Source: Streptomyces sp. NK08204 (GTDB lineage Bacteria > Actinomycetota > Actinomycetes > Streptomycetales > Streptomycetaceae). From it: a DNA stretch of 64,000 bases. The DNA lies in NCBI RefSeq assembly GCF_020400585.1, contig NZ_JAINVF010000010.1:185849-249848 (forward strand), read 5' to 3'. The notes below the pieces were generated by a model. That model worked only from the letters and a program-made list of their open reading frames with translations, did not search any database and was not told where the DNA came from. A program made the translations under genes and the position numbers. Positions 15,452 through 23,333 of this stretch are shown one piece after another (position 1 is the first letter of the stretch; the number at the start of each line of letters is the position of its first letter).

Positions 15452-16786
15452 TTACGACAGCTCCCCGCGCCCCTGCCGCGGCAGGGGCGGCTCTGCTGTC
15501 GCCGCCGAGTTGCAGTACTGGCGGACCGCGCTGGTGCGGGCCACCACGCGGCCCTGGTGCACCACGACGCGGCTGTAGGCGAGGGACAGGGCGCCCGCCA
15601 GGTGCTCGCCGCGTACGGCCAGGAGTTCGGCGGGGAAGCCCGCCTCCACGCGCACCTCGGGCAGGCCCAGCGCCGCGCGGGCCGAGGCGCTCACCGCGCT
15701 GTAGGCGTCCTCCGGGCGCAGGACGTGGCCGGAGGCGAGGAGGTAGGCCGACTCCAGGGGGTCGCCGCGGCCGACGGGGTTCGAGACGTCCCGCAGGGCG
15801 CCGCTGCCGGCCGCCACCCGCACCCCGGCCGCGCGCAGCAGCCGTACCGGGGGCGTACCGCGGCGGTCTGCGGCGCCGCAGCCGCCCTGGGGCAGGCAGA
15901 CCACCGTCACACCGGCGGCTGCCAGCTGGTCCGCCAGCCGGGCCGCTGCCTCGGCGGGCAGGCGCGCGAGACCGGCGCACGGGCCGATCGTCACGCCGGG
16001 GCGCAGGCCCCCCGCCATTGCCGCGAGCCGGGACAACCGGGCCGGGTCGGTGGCGTCCGTGTGCAGGTCCACCGGACACCCGTGCTCGGAGGCCACCTCC
16101 AGGACCGCCTCCACATAGCCCGTGGGGTCCGGGTCGAGGTCCGGGCAGCCACCCACCACCGAGGCGCCCATCTTCACCGCGTCCCGCAGCATGGCGAGCC
16201 CGTCGGCCCCCGCCGCCCCGGTCAGCAGGCGCGGCATCGCCACCGTGGTCAGTTCCGTGAGCCCGCGCAGCGAGCGCCGGGCCCGCAGGACCGCGCCGAG
16301 CGCACCGAGGCCCTGGACGCCGCCCACGCGCACGTGCGCGCGTACCGCCGTAGCCCCGTGCCCGAGCTGGACCAGGGCCGCCTCCGTGGTCCGGCGCTCG
16401 ACATCCTCCGGGGCGTACGACACCGGCCCCGGGCGGTCCGCGGTCAGCGCGGTGTCGCCGTGGGCGTGCGGTTCCGCCGGGGCCGGCAGGAGCAGATAGC
16501 CGCTCAGGTCGACGCGCGCGGCGCCCGCCCGGGCATGACCCGGCGCGGGACCAGGCCCGTTACCGGGCGCGGGACCGGGCCCGTGACTGTGCCCAGGGCC
16601 CGGCGCCAGGCTGCCGGCCGTGCCGACGGCCTCGATACGCCCGCCGCCCAGCCGTACGTCCACCGTCCGGCCGTCCGTGAGCCGCGCGCCGCACAGCAGG
16701 AGGGTGGCCGGGTCGGGCTGTCCCGAGGACCCCGATGACCCCGGGGGGTCGGAGGGCGGGTGCGGGTGCGGCTGGCTGTCGGGCAT
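15452..16786 (-). CDS. Amidohydrolase-superfamily protein with substituted catalytic residues
   Basis: A 444-residue protein of the cytosine deaminase-like branch of the amidohydrolase superfamily. The metal motif HxH is kept (PHAHG, H107/H109), as is the strand with H242 (VDLHTDATD). The catalytic Glu of the canonical HxDE motif is Ala (A245), the metal-site His of the canonical SHC strand is absent (TIGPCAGL, about 267-272), and the canonical GSD Asp is Gly (AAGSGALRD, G329). The surrounding SNPVGRGDPLESAYLL is intact. The protein therefore keeps the fold but looks deaminase-dead. A Gly/Pro/His-rich insert lies at about 62-88. The ATG at 16786 begins a Pro/His-rich leader. Confidence 0.8.
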   Translation of the reverse strand: MPDSQPHPHPPSDPPGSSGSSGQPDPATLLLCGARLTDGRTVDVRLGGGRIEAVGTAGSLAPGPGHSHGPGPAPGNGPGPAPGHARAGAARVDLSGYLLLPAPAEPHAHGDTALTADRPGPVSYAPEDVERRTTEAALVQLGHGATAVRAHVRVGGVQGLGALGAVLRARRSLRGLTELTTVAMPRLLTGAAGADGLAMLRDAVKMGASVVGGCPDLDPDPTGYVEAVLEVASEHGCPVDLHTDATDPARLSRLAAMAGGLRPGVTIGPCAGLARLPAEAAARLADQLAAAGVTVVCLPQGGCGAADRRGTPPVRLLRAAGVRVAAGSGALRDVSNPVGRGDPLESAYLLASGHVLRPEDAYSAVSASARAALGLPEVRVEAGFPAELLAVRGEHLAGALSLAYSRVVVHQGRVVARTSAVRQYCNSAATAEPPLPRQGRGELS

Positions 16787-17088
16787 CGCGCTCCAGGGGT
16801 CGGGGCCGCGGGCTCGGGGCCGGGGCTCGGGGCGGGCCGGGCGTGAGAGGTCGAGGCGGTGAGGTGCCCAAGATCACGCAGAGCGACTCGAGCCTAGGGT
16901 GGCGAGCCGTGCGCGGCGCGCAGGAGCGCAATAGTCGTACCGGTGTGGTCCGCCCTGGGGGGTACGCCAGTCGCCCGCGCGCGTGGCTCGCTCGGCTCCT
17001 CCTGACACCGCCAGGTGGCACCGCCTTACGGGTGCCGGGATACGGATTTGGGTGAACGGCGGCGGACCGTGTAATGTCTTCATCGCTC
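16787..17088. other. Intergenic region upstream of the tRNA-Thr gene
   Basis: No gene is supported here. The left half is the upstream region of the minus-strand amidohydrolase. The right end carries the candidate tRNA promoter listed separately. Confidence 0.6.
17048..17077 (+). promoter_or_regulatory. Candidate promoter for tRNA-Thr/tRNA-Met
   Basis: TTGGGT (17048-17053) and TAATGT (17072-17077) are separated by 18 bp, and the -10 box lies 12 bp before the tRNA-Thr 5' end. This fits a housekeeping sigma factor (HrdB-type) promoter. It was read by eye only. Confidence 0.45.
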
Positions 17089-17161
17089 GCCCCAATAGCT
17101 CAGTCGGCAGAGCGTCTCCATGGTAAGGAGAAGGTCAACGGTTCGATTCCGTTTTGGGGCT
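17089..17161 (+). tRNA. tRNA-Thr (GGT)
   Basis: A 73-nt gene. Acceptor gccccaa pairs with ttggggc, the anticodon stem tctcc/ggaga encloses loop atGGTaa (anticodon GGT, reading ACC), and the T arm contains ggttcgattcc. The discriminator is T and no CCA is encoded. tRNA-Met lies 46 bp downstream. Confidence 0.96.
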
Positions 17162-17207
17162 CTGGTGTGAGAGGTTCCCGTCGCAAGACGGGGACTGATC
17201 TCATCAA

Positions 17208-17280
17208 AGCGGTGTAGCTCAGTCGGTAGAGCAAGCGGCTCATAATCGCTGTGTCACCGGTTCAAGTCCGGTCACCGCTA
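17208..17280 (+). tRNA. tRNA-Met (CAT), elongator type
   Basis: A 73-nt gene with acceptor agcggtg/caccgct and discriminator A. The anticodon loop ctCATaa gives CAT. It lacks the three G-C pairs of initiator anticodon stems (stem agcgg/tcgct) and has a paired first base, so it is the elongator form. rpmG follows 90 bp later, as in other Streptomyces. Confidence 0.93.
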
Positions 17281-17370
17281 CTGACAGTAGCCGATTGCGG
17301 GGTCGGTCCTTCGATCGGCTACTCTTTCTTGCGTTGAATCAGTCCACCCGTTCGTCATAGGAGCACTCAC

Positions 17371-17535
17371 GTGGCTGCCACCGACGTCCGCCCGAAGATC
17401 ACGCTGGCCTGCGTGGAGTGCAAGGAGCGGAACTACATCACCAAGAAGAACCGGCGTAACAACCCGGACCGTCTTGAGATGAAGAAGCACTGCCCGCGTT
17501 GCAATGCGCACACTGCGCACCGCGAAACGCGATAA
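17371..17535 (+). CDS. rpmG: 50S ribosomal protein L33 (zinc-binding form)
   Basis: A 54-residue ribosomal protein of the large subunit. It has the L33 pattern DVRPKITLACVEC...NYITKKNRRNNPDRLEMKKHCPRC, with two CxxC pairs (C14/C17 and C41/C44) that form a zinc ribbon, so this is the zinc-containing (C+) version; Streptomyces usually also carries a zinc-free copy elsewhere under zinc control. GTG 17371 has AGGAG upstream. A TACTCT -10-like box sits at 17320-17325. A strong terminator follows. Confidence 0.96.
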   Translation: MAATDVRPKITLACVECKERNYITKKNRRNNPDRLEMKKHCPRCNAHTAHRETR

Positions 17536-17550
17536 ATCAGGCTCGTACAT

Positions 17551-17583
17551 GAGGCCGCCCCCAGCAGACAGGGGGGCGGCCTC
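17551..17583 (+). terminator. Intrinsic terminator after rpmG
   Basis: A perfect 12-bp stem (gaggccgccccc at 17551-17562 with gggggcggcctc at 17572-17583) with a 9-nt loop begins 16 bp after the rpmG stop. There is no real T-tract, as is common in Streptomyces. Confidence 0.85.
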
Positions 17584-17623
17584 ACGTCGTTTCACACGCT
17601 GCGAGACCAGGAGGTTGCGGGCC

Positions 17624-18076
17624 ATGGCGCTCGACCAGTCCTTCGTGGGGCGGACCTATCCGCCCACCGCGCCCTACGAGGTGGGCCGGGAGAAGATCCG
17701 TGAGTTCGCCGAGGCGGTGGGCGAGACCAACCCGGTGTACACCGACCCGGAAGCCGCCAAGGAACTCGGCTACTCGGATGTGATCGCGCCGCCGACCTTC
17801 GTGTTCTCCATCACCTTCCGAGCCGCCGGGCAGGTCGTCCAGGACCCGCAGCTCGGCCTCGACTACAGCCGGGTGGTGCACGGCGACCAGAAGTTCGTCT
17901 ACAACCGCCCGGTGCGCGCCGGTGACCGGCTCACCGTCACCTCCACGATCGAGGCGATCAAGTCCCTGGCGGGCAACGACATCCTGGACATCCGGGGTGA
18001 GGTGCACGACGAGGCGGGCGAGCACGTGGTGACCGCCTGGACCAAGCTGGTCGCGCGCGCGGCCGAGGAGGCGTGA
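17624..18076 (+). CDS. MaoC-like dehydratase, HadA-type subunit
   Basis: A 150-residue hot-dog fold protein of the FAS1-like/MaoC N-terminal family, corresponding to the non-catalytic HadA (or HadC) partner of a (3R)-hydroxyacyl-ACP dehydratase. Marks are REKIREFAEAVGETNPVY (about 23-40), DVIAPPTFVFSITF and FVYNRPVRAGDRL. The Asp-His dyad of hydratase 2 enzymes is absent here and present in the next gene. The start at ATG 17624 is preceded by AGGAGG. The next gene begins 7 bp after the stop, so the two make one dimer-coding operon. Confidence 0.9.
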   Translation: MALDQSFVGRTYPPTAPYEVGREKIREFAEAVGETNPVYTDPEAAKELGYSDVIAPPTFVFSITFRAAGQVVQDPQLGLDYSRVVHGDQKFVYNRPVRAGDRLTVTSTIEAIKSLAGNDILDIRGEVHDEAGEHVVTAWTKLVARAAEEA

Positions 18077-18083
18077 GGAACCG

Positions 18084-18512
18084 ATGACGGCGAAGATCGC
18101 GTACGACGACGTCGAGGTCGGCACCGAACTGCCGGCGCAGACCTTCCCCGTGACCCGCGAGACGCTGGTGCGGTACGCGGGCGCCTCCGGGGACTTCAAC
18201 CCGATCCACTGGAACGAGGCGTTCGCCAAGCAGGTTGGCCTGCCGGACGTCATCGCGCACGGCATGTTCACCATGGCCGAGGCGATCCGCGTGGTCACCG
18301 ACTGGACCGGCGACCCGGGCGCGGTCGTCGAGTACGGCGTCCGCTTCACCAAGCCGGTCGTGGTGCCCAATGACGACAAGGGCGCGGTGATCGAGGTCAG
18401 CGCCAAGGTCGCGGCCAAGCTCGACGACAGCACCGTGCGCGTGGACCTGACCGCGACCAGCGGCGGCCAGAAGGTCCTGGGCATGTCCCGGGCGGTCGTA
18501 CGGCTGGCCTGA
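18084..18512 (+). CDS. MaoC-like dehydratase, HadB-type catalytic subunit
   Basis: A 142-residue catalytic partner of the preceding protein. The hydratase 2 motif is clear: YAGASGDFNPIHWNEAFA with the catalytic Asp and His, then LPDVIAHGMFTMA. It probably dehydrates a (3R)-hydroxyacyl thioester in fatty acid or related acyl metabolism. In mycobacteria HadAB serves mycolic acid extension, which Streptomyces lacks, so the substrate here is open. ATG 18084 lies 7 bp after the hadA stop with GAGGAA upstream. Confidence 0.92.
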   Translation: MTAKIAYDDVEVGTELPAQTFPVTRETLVRYAGASGDFNPIHWNEAFAKQVGLPDVIAHGMFTMAEAIRVVTDWTGDPGAVVEYGVRFTKPVVVPNDDKGAVIEVSAKVAAKLDDSTVRVDLTATSGGQKVLGMSRAVVRLA

Positions 18513-18575
18513 CGCCTGCCGGGCATGCCGACGTCAAGGGGCGCTCTCCCGCGGGCGCCCCTTGTGCTTGACCCC

Positions 18576-18595
18576 GTTAGTGATTGAGTACTAAC
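18576..18595. promoter_or_regulatory. Inverted-repeat operator upstream of the TetR gene
   Basis: GTTAGT-N8-ACTAAC is a perfect 6-bp inverted repeat ending 8 bp before the TetR start. A near-identical GTTAGT-N8-ACTAAT stands upstream of the adjacent MFS gene. The shared sequence and spacing suggest that the TetR protein binds both. Confidence 0.75.
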
Positions 18596-18603
18596 TTACT
18601 TTC

Positions 18604-19173
18604 ATGGTCAGGATGAGTGCGGAGGAGCGGCGCGAGAGCGTCATCCTCGCGGCGATCGCGGAGTTCGCGCAGAAGGGGTACTACGGCACCTCCACCGAGG
18701 CGATCGCCAAGCGGGTCGGTGTGTCGCAGCCGTACCTCTTCCGGCTCTTCCCGGGCAAGAAGGCGATCTTCGTCGCCGCCTCGCTGCGGTGCGTGGCGGA
18801 CACCTGCCGGGTCTTCGGGGAGGCCGCCGAGGGGCTCGAGGGCGAGGAAGCCCTGCATGCCATGGCGAGCGCGTACGTCCGGCTGATCACGGAGCACCCC
18901 GAGCGGCTGCGGATGCAGATGCAGACGTACATCGCCGTGGCGGCGGCCGAGGCCGAGGGTGACCACGAGTTCGGCGAGACCGTGAGGGCCGCCTGGATGA
19001 GGCTGTGGGAGACCGTGCATCTGCCGCTGGGGGCGGACGACAGCGAGACCACGACCTTCCTGGCGTACGGCATGCTCGTCAACACGCTCACGGCCATGGG
19101 GTTTCCGCCCGAACACCGGGTCTGGCAGGCGATGTACCCGTCGGCCCGGGTCACCGGGCGGCTGGAGAAGTAG
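18604..19173 (+). CDS. TetR family regulator of the adjacent MFS exporter
   Basis: A 189-residue TetR repressor. The N-terminal HTH domain runs from RRESVILAAIAEFAQKGYYGTSTEAIAKRVG to VSQPYLFRLFPGKKAIFVAA (about 8-60). The rest is a helical ligand-binding domain. ATG 18604 and ATG 18613 are both possible starts, and the mRNA may be nearly leaderless because the operator ends 8 bp upstream. The next gene is an MFS drug exporter with the same operator, so this is likely its local regulator and autorepressor. Confidence 0.92.
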   Translation: MVRMSAEERRESVILAAIAEFAQKGYYGTSTEAIAKRVGVSQPYLFRLFPGKKAIFVAASLRCVADTCRVFGEAAEGLEGEEALHAMASAYVRLITEHPERLRMQMQTYIAVAAAEAEGDHEFGETVRAAWMRLWETVHLPLGADDSETTTFLAYGMLVNTLTAMGFPPEHRVWQAMYPSARVTGRLEK

Positions 19174-19214
19174 GACGACCACAGATGGCGCCCTGGCTCT
19201 CTCATGGGCGCGAA

Positions 19215-19234
19215 AGTTAGTCATCAATAACTAA
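19215..19234. promoter_or_regulatory. Inverted-repeat operator upstream of the MFS gene
   Basis: GTTAGT-N8-ACTAAT (19215-19234) matches the site at 18576-18595 in sequence and spacing, with one mismatch in the second arm. It lies 30 bp before the MFS start. Confidence 0.75.
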
Positions 19235-19263
19235 TCAACGTAGTGATCAGCTCTGGGGGAGCG

Positions 19264-20700
19264 ATGTCACAGCACACCGCACGTCGCGGGGAAGCCGTCT
19301 GGGCCCTCGTCATCACCAGCGTCGCCGGATTCATGGCGGCCCTCGACAACCTCGTCGTCACCACCGCCCTGCCCTCCATCCGCAAGGACCTCGGCGGTGC
19401 GCTGGACGACCTGGAGTGGACCGTGAGCGCCTACACGCTCACCTTCGCCGTCCTGCTGATGTTCGGCGCCGCCCTCGGAGACCGCTTCGGGCGCCGGCGG
19501 CTCTTCCTCGCCGGACTCACCGTCTTCACCGGTGCTTCCGCCGCCGCGGCCATGGCCCCCGGCATCGGATCCCTCATCGCCGCCCGGGCGGTCCAGGGCG
19601 TCGGCGCGGCCGTGATGATGCCGCTCACGCTCACGCTGCTGACGGCCGCCGTGCCCGCGGCGAAGCGCGGCATGGCGTACGGCATCTGGGGTGCGGTCAA
19701 CGGGCTCGCGATCGCCTCCGGGCCGCTCATCGGCGGCAGCCTCACCGAGCACGTCTCCTGGCACTGGATCTTCTGGCTGAACGTTCCGCTCGGGGTGGCC
19801 GTGCTGCCGCTCGCCCGTCTTCGCCTCGCCGAGTCCTTCGGCGCCGGTGCCCGCCTCGACGTCCCGGGCACGCTGCTCGCCAGCGGCGGGCTCTTCGGGA
19901 TCGTGTACGGCCTGGTCCGCGGGCCCGCCGACGGCTGGACCGACTCCGTGGTCCTGACCTCGCTGTTCGCCGGCGCCGCGCTGCTGGTGGGCTTCGTCCT
20001 CTACAGCTCCCGCGCGGCGCATCCGATGCTGCCCATGCGACTGTTCCGCTCGCGTGCGTTCTCCGGGATCAACGCGGCCAGCCTGCTGATGTTCGTCGGG
20101 ATGTTCGGCTCGATCTTCCTGCTGAGCCAGTACATGCAGGGCGTGCTCGGCTACACGCCCACCGAGGCGGGCCTCCGGATGCTGCCGTGGACCGGCATGC
20201 CGATGCTGGTCGCGCCCGTCGCCGGAATCCTCTCCGACCGGATCGGCGGCCGACCGGTCGTCGCCGCCGGGCTCTTCCTTCAGGCGCTCGGCCTCGGCTA
20301 CCTGGCCGCCGTGGTCACCGCGGACGCCTCCTACGGCGTCCAGCTGCCCGCCCTCATCATCAACGGTGTCGGCATGGCCCTGTTCTTCGCCCCGGCCGCC
20401 AACCTGGTGATGTCCAGCGTCCGCCCGCACGAGCAGGGCATCGCCTCCGGCGCCAACAACGCGCTGCGCGAGGTCGGCGGGGCGCTGGGCATCGCGGTGA
20501 TGTCGTCCATCTTCTCCGCACAGGGCGGCTACGGCAGCGCGCAGGCCTTCGTGGACGGCCTGCGGCCCGCCCTCGTCACCGGCTCGGCGGTGGTCGCCCT
20601 CGCGGCGGTCGCGGCCCTGGTCGTCCCGGCGCGCCGCACGCAGGCGCACACCGTGGTGAAGGGGGAGACGGCGTCACCCCTGGAGACCGTCGGTCACTGA
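19264..20700 (+). CDS. MFS transporter, DHA2 (EmrB/QacA) drug exporter family
   Basis: A 478-residue protein with the length and layout of 14-helix DHA2 exporters. It has motif D1-like AALDNLVVTTALPSIRKDL after helix 1, motif A GDRFGRRRLFLAGL (about 76-89), motif B in ARAVQGVGAAVMMP, and motif C in WGAVNGLAIASGPLIGG. It uses proton motive force to export drugs or metabolites; the substrate is unknown. ATG 19264 follows GGGGGAG. The TetR gene upstream shares its operator, so expression is probably inducible. Confidence 0.92.
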   Translation: MSQHTARRGEAVWALVITSVAGFMAALDNLVVTTALPSIRKDLGGALDDLEWTVSAYTLTFAVLLMFGAALGDRFGRRRLFLAGLTVFTGASAAAAMAPGIGSLIAARAVQGVGAAVMMPLTLTLLTAAVPAAKRGMAYGIWGAVNGLAIASGPLIGGSLTEHVSWHWIFWLNVPLGVAVLPLARLRLAESFGAGARLDVPGTLLASGGLFGIVYGLVRGPADGWTDSVVLTSLFAGAALLVGFVLYSSRAAHPMLPMRLFRSRAFSGINAASLLMFVGMFGSIFLLSQYMQGVLGYTPTEAGLRMLPWTGMPMLVAPVAGILSDRIGGRPVVAAGLFLQALGLGYLAAVVTADASYGVQLPALIINGVGMALFFAPAANLVMSSVRPHEQGIASGANNALREVGGALGIAVMSSIFSAQGGYGSAQAFVDGLRPALVTGSAVVALAAVAALVVPARRTQAHTVVKGETASPLETVGH

Positions 20701-20764
20701 GACAAGCGAGCAAGGCGCCGACGCACACGGTGACAGAGCGCGGTGACGGCGCACGGTGAACGCC

Positions 20765-20812
20765 ACGCGCGCCTGCGGCCCCGATCACGAGGACGGGGCC
20801 GCAGGCGCGCGT
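20765..20812. terminator. Strong hairpin terminator between the MFS gene and murB
   Basis: An 18-bp perfect stem (acgcgcgcctgcggcccc at 20765-20782 with its complement at 20795-20812) and a 12-nt loop lie 65 bp after the MFS stop. There is no T-tract. Confidence 0.8.
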
Positions 20813-20880
20813 GGGCGCACCTCCCCGGGCCCGCCGACGCCACGGCCGGGGCTGTCAGCGGGGTCTCGTAGTCTTGGCCC

Positions 20881-21936
20881 GTGCAGGTACTCCACGATGC
20901 CCCCCTTGCCCCGCTGACCACCTTCCGGCTGGGCGGTCCCGCGGCGCGGCTGGTCACCGCCCCGACCGACGCCGAGGTGATCGCCGCCGTCCGCGAAGCC
21001 GACGACAGCGGGACCCCGCTGCTGGTCATCGGCGGCGGGTCGAACCTGGTCATCGGCGACAAGGGCTTCGACGGCACCGCCCTGCGCATCGCCACGCGCG
21101 GTGTCGAACTGCGCGGGACGACGCTGGAGCTGGCAGCCGGCGAGGTGTGGACGGACGCCGTCGCCCGCACGGTCGAGGCCGGACTCGCCGGGATCGAGTG
21201 CCTGGCCGGGATCCCAGGCTCCGCGGGAGCCACGCCGATCCAGAACGTGGGCGCCTACGGCCAGGAGGTCTCCTCCACCATCACCGAGGTGATCGCCTAC
21301 GACCGGCGCGCGGGCGAGACCGTCACGCTGACGAACGAGGAGTGCGACTTCTCGTACCGCCACAGCCGCTTCAAGGCCGACCCCGAGCGCTATGTCGTGC
21401 TGCGGGTCCGCTTCGAGCTGGAGGACGCGGGCGGGCTGTCTGCGCCGCTCCGGTACGCCGAGACGGCGCGCATGCTCGGTGTCGAGGCGGGCGACCGGGT
21501 GCCGCTGGCAACCGCCCGCGAGACGGTGCTGAAGCTGCGCGCCGGCAAGGGCATGGTCCTCGACCCCGAGGACCACGACACATGGTCGGCCGGGTCGTTC
21601 TTCACCAACCCGATCCTCACCGACGAGCAGTTCGCGGTGTTCCGTACGCGCGTGCGGGAACGTCTGGGCGACGGGGCCGAGCCGCCCGCGTACCCGGCGG
21701 GGGAGGGCCGTACCAAGACCTCCGCGGCCTGGCTGATCGACAAGGCCGGCTTCACCAAGGGGTACGGCACCGGACCGGCCAGGATCTCCACCAAGCACAC
21801 GCTCGCCCTCACCAACCGCGGCGCCGCCACGACCGAGGACCTGCTGGCCCTGGCCCGCGAGGTCGTCGCCGGAGTCCGCGAGGCCTTCGGGGTGACCCTG
21901 GTCAACGAGCCGGTGACGGTGGGCGTGAGCCTGTAG
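20881..21936 (+). CDS. murB: UDP-N-acetylmuramate dehydrogenase
   Basis: MurB reduces UDP-GlcNAc-enolpyruvate to UDP-MurNAc with NADPH and FAD in cytoplasmic peptidoglycan precursor synthesis. The 351-residue protein has the FAD-binding PP-loop region LLVIGGGSNLVIGD (about 47-60), IPGSAGATPIQNVGAYGQEV (about 111-130), the Tyr in SYRHSRFK (about 158-165), and the catalytic Ser in AGSFFTNPIL. The YRHSRFK loop makes it a type I (E. coli-like) MurB. GTG 20881 is used; only short upstream sequence separates it from a TAGTCT element, so the transcript may be leaderless. Confidence 0.96.
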   Translation: MQVLHDAPLAPLTTFRLGGPAARLVTAPTDAEVIAAVREADDSGTPLLVIGGGSNLVIGDKGFDGTALRIATRGVELRGTTLELAAGEVWTDAVARTVEAGLAGIECLAGIPGSAGATPIQNVGAYGQEVSSTITEVIAYDRRAGETVTLTNEECDFSYRHSRFKADPERYVVLRVRFELEDAGGLSAPLRYAETARMLGVEAGDRVPLATARETVLKLRAGKGMVLDPEDHDTWSAGSFFTNPILTDEQFAVFRTRVRERLGDGAEPPAYPAGEGRTKTSAAWLIDKAGFTKGYGTGPARISTKHTLALTNRGAATTEDLLALAREVVAGVREAFGVTLVNEPVTVGVSL

Positions 21937-21969
21937 CCGTACGGTCCGGCGCGGCGCTGCGCTGCCGTC

Positions 21970-22602
21970 TCAGTACGCCACGCCCACTCCCTGTTTCACC
22001 GTTCCCTCGTCGTCGATCATCGACAGCATCGCGTGGGCCACGTCCGCGCGGGCGATGAAGCGGCCGTTCCGCGGGAAGCCGCCGACGACCGTGCGGTACC
22101 GGCCGGTGAGCGGCTTGTCCTGGAGGCGGGGCGGGCGTACGGACGTCCAGTCCGTGCCGCTGCGGGCCAGTTCCGCCTCCATCTCGCGCAGGTCGTCGTA
22201 GACGTTCTTGAGGATCGCCGAGACCAGGCCCCGCACCGCGCGGTCCAGCAGGCTGTCGTCCGCCGCCGACGGACCGACCGGGCCGGCGCTGACCACCAGC
22301 AGCCGTCGTACGCCCTCGGCCTCCATGGCCCGCAGGACCGCGCGGGTCAGCCGGGTGGCGACACCGGCGTCCTTGCGGCTGCGCGCTCCCAGGCCCGAGA
22401 GGACCGCGTGCCGGTCGCGGACGGCGGCCCGCAGCGGCTCCGGGTCCCCCAGGTCGGCGCGGACGACGGACAGGCGCTCGCCGCAGACGGTGAGCCGGGC
22501 GGGGTCCCGCACGACGGCCGTGACCTCGTGACCGGCGTCCAGGGCCTGGCGGACGATCTCCTGGCCGATTCCTCCGGTGGCGCCGAAAACGGTGAGCTTC
22601 AT
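21970..22602 (-). CDS. NAD(P)H-binding SDR-like reductase
   Basis: A 210-residue atypical SDR/NAD(P)H-binding protein. MKLTVFGATGGIGQEIVRQAL holds the GxxGxxG motif, VTAVVRDPARL the cofactor specificity loop, RRLLVVSAGPVG the central strand, and TDWTSVRPPRLQDKP the substrate-side motif of this family. It resembles flavin or biliverdin reductase-like and quinone-reductase regulators; the substrate is unknown. It is transcribed divergently from the TetR gene at 22707 across a 104-bp gap with repeat elements and is the likely regulatory target. Confidence 0.9.
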   Translation of the reverse strand: MKLTVFGATGGIGQEIVRQALDAGHEVTAVVRDPARLTVCGERLSVVRADLGDPEPLRAAVRDRHAVLSGLGARSRKDAGVATRLTRAVLRAMEAEGVRRLLVVSAGPVGPSAADDSLLDRAVRGLVSAILKNVYDDLREMEAELARSGTDWTSVRPPRLQDKPLTGRYRTVVGGFPRNGRFIARADVAHAMLSMIDDEGTVKQGVGVAY

Positions 22603-22629
22603 GGCGGCATCCCCTGCTCCTGTGAGGTG

Positions 22630-22676
22630 GGTGAGCGTTCACTCACCCTTGTGCCCCCTAGAGTGGGTAAGCACTC
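22630..22676. promoter_or_regulatory. Inverted repeats in the divergent SDR/TetR promoter region
   Basis: GGTGAG-N6-CTCACC lies at 22630-22647 and GAGTG-N6-CACTC at 22661-22676, with extra CACTCACTCACTC after it. Both lie between the two start codons and look like TetR operators built on a GAGTG/CACTC half-site. Confidence 0.6.
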
Positions 22677-22706
22677 ACTCACTCGTCAAGCCGATTGGAC
22701 GTCCCC

Positions 22707-23333
22707 ATGGAGACGAAGCCGGCCCGCGTCCGCATCCTCGACGCCGCGCACGAACTGATGCTCACCGTCGGGCTGGCCCGCGCCACCACCAAGGAGATCG
22801 CCAGGGCGGCCGGCTGCTCCGAAGCCGCGCTCTACAAGTACTTCGCGAACAAGGAGGAGCTGTTCGTGCGGGTGCTCATGGAGCGGCTGCCGCGCCTCAA
22901 GCCGCTGCTGGGCAGCCTCGTCGCCGAGCCGGGGCAGGGCACCGTGGAGGGGAACCTCATCGAGATCGCCCGCCAGGCGGCCCTCTTCTACGAGCAGAGC
23001 TTCCCGATAGCCGCGTCCCTGTTCGCCGAGAAGCAGCTCAAGCGGCGGCACGACGAGGCGCTGCGCAAGCTCGGCTCCGGCCCGCATGCGCCGATCGAGG
23101 ACCTGGACGCCTATCTGCGCGCGGAACGGGCCGCCGGCCGCATCCGCGCCGACGCCGACACCTTCGCCGCCGCCGCCCTCCTGCTCGGCGCCTGCTCCCA
23201 GCGCGCCTTCGCCTACGAGGCGACCGAGAGCGGCGAACGCCCCCCGGTGGACGAGTTCGCCACCCGCCTCGCCCGCACCCTGCTGAACGGCTTGGCCCCA
23301 GGACCTGACGACCCCGCCCTTCCCCGCCCCTGA
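22707..23333 (+). CDS. TetR family transcriptional regulator
   Basis: A 208-residue TetR-type repressor. The HTH is at about 8-55: RVRILDAAHELMLTVGLARATTKEIARAAG then CSEAALYKYFANKEELFVRVL. The C-terminal domain is helical (ending DEFATRLARTLLNGLAPG) and close to the AcrR/MSMEG-like group. ATG 22707 is used, although an in-frame TTG at 22695 exists. Its divergent neighbour at 22602 is an oxidoreductase, a typical regulator-target pair sharing a control region. Confidence 0.92.
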   Translation: METKPARVRILDAAHELMLTVGLARATTKEIARAAGCSEAALYKYFANKEELFVRVLMERLPRLKPLLGSLVAEPGQGTVEGNLIEIARQAALFYEQSFPIAASLFAEKQLKRRHDEALRKLGSGPHAPIEDLDAYLRAERAAGRIRADADTFAAAALLLGACSQRAFAYEATESGERPPVDEFATRLARTLLNGLAPGPDDPALPRP

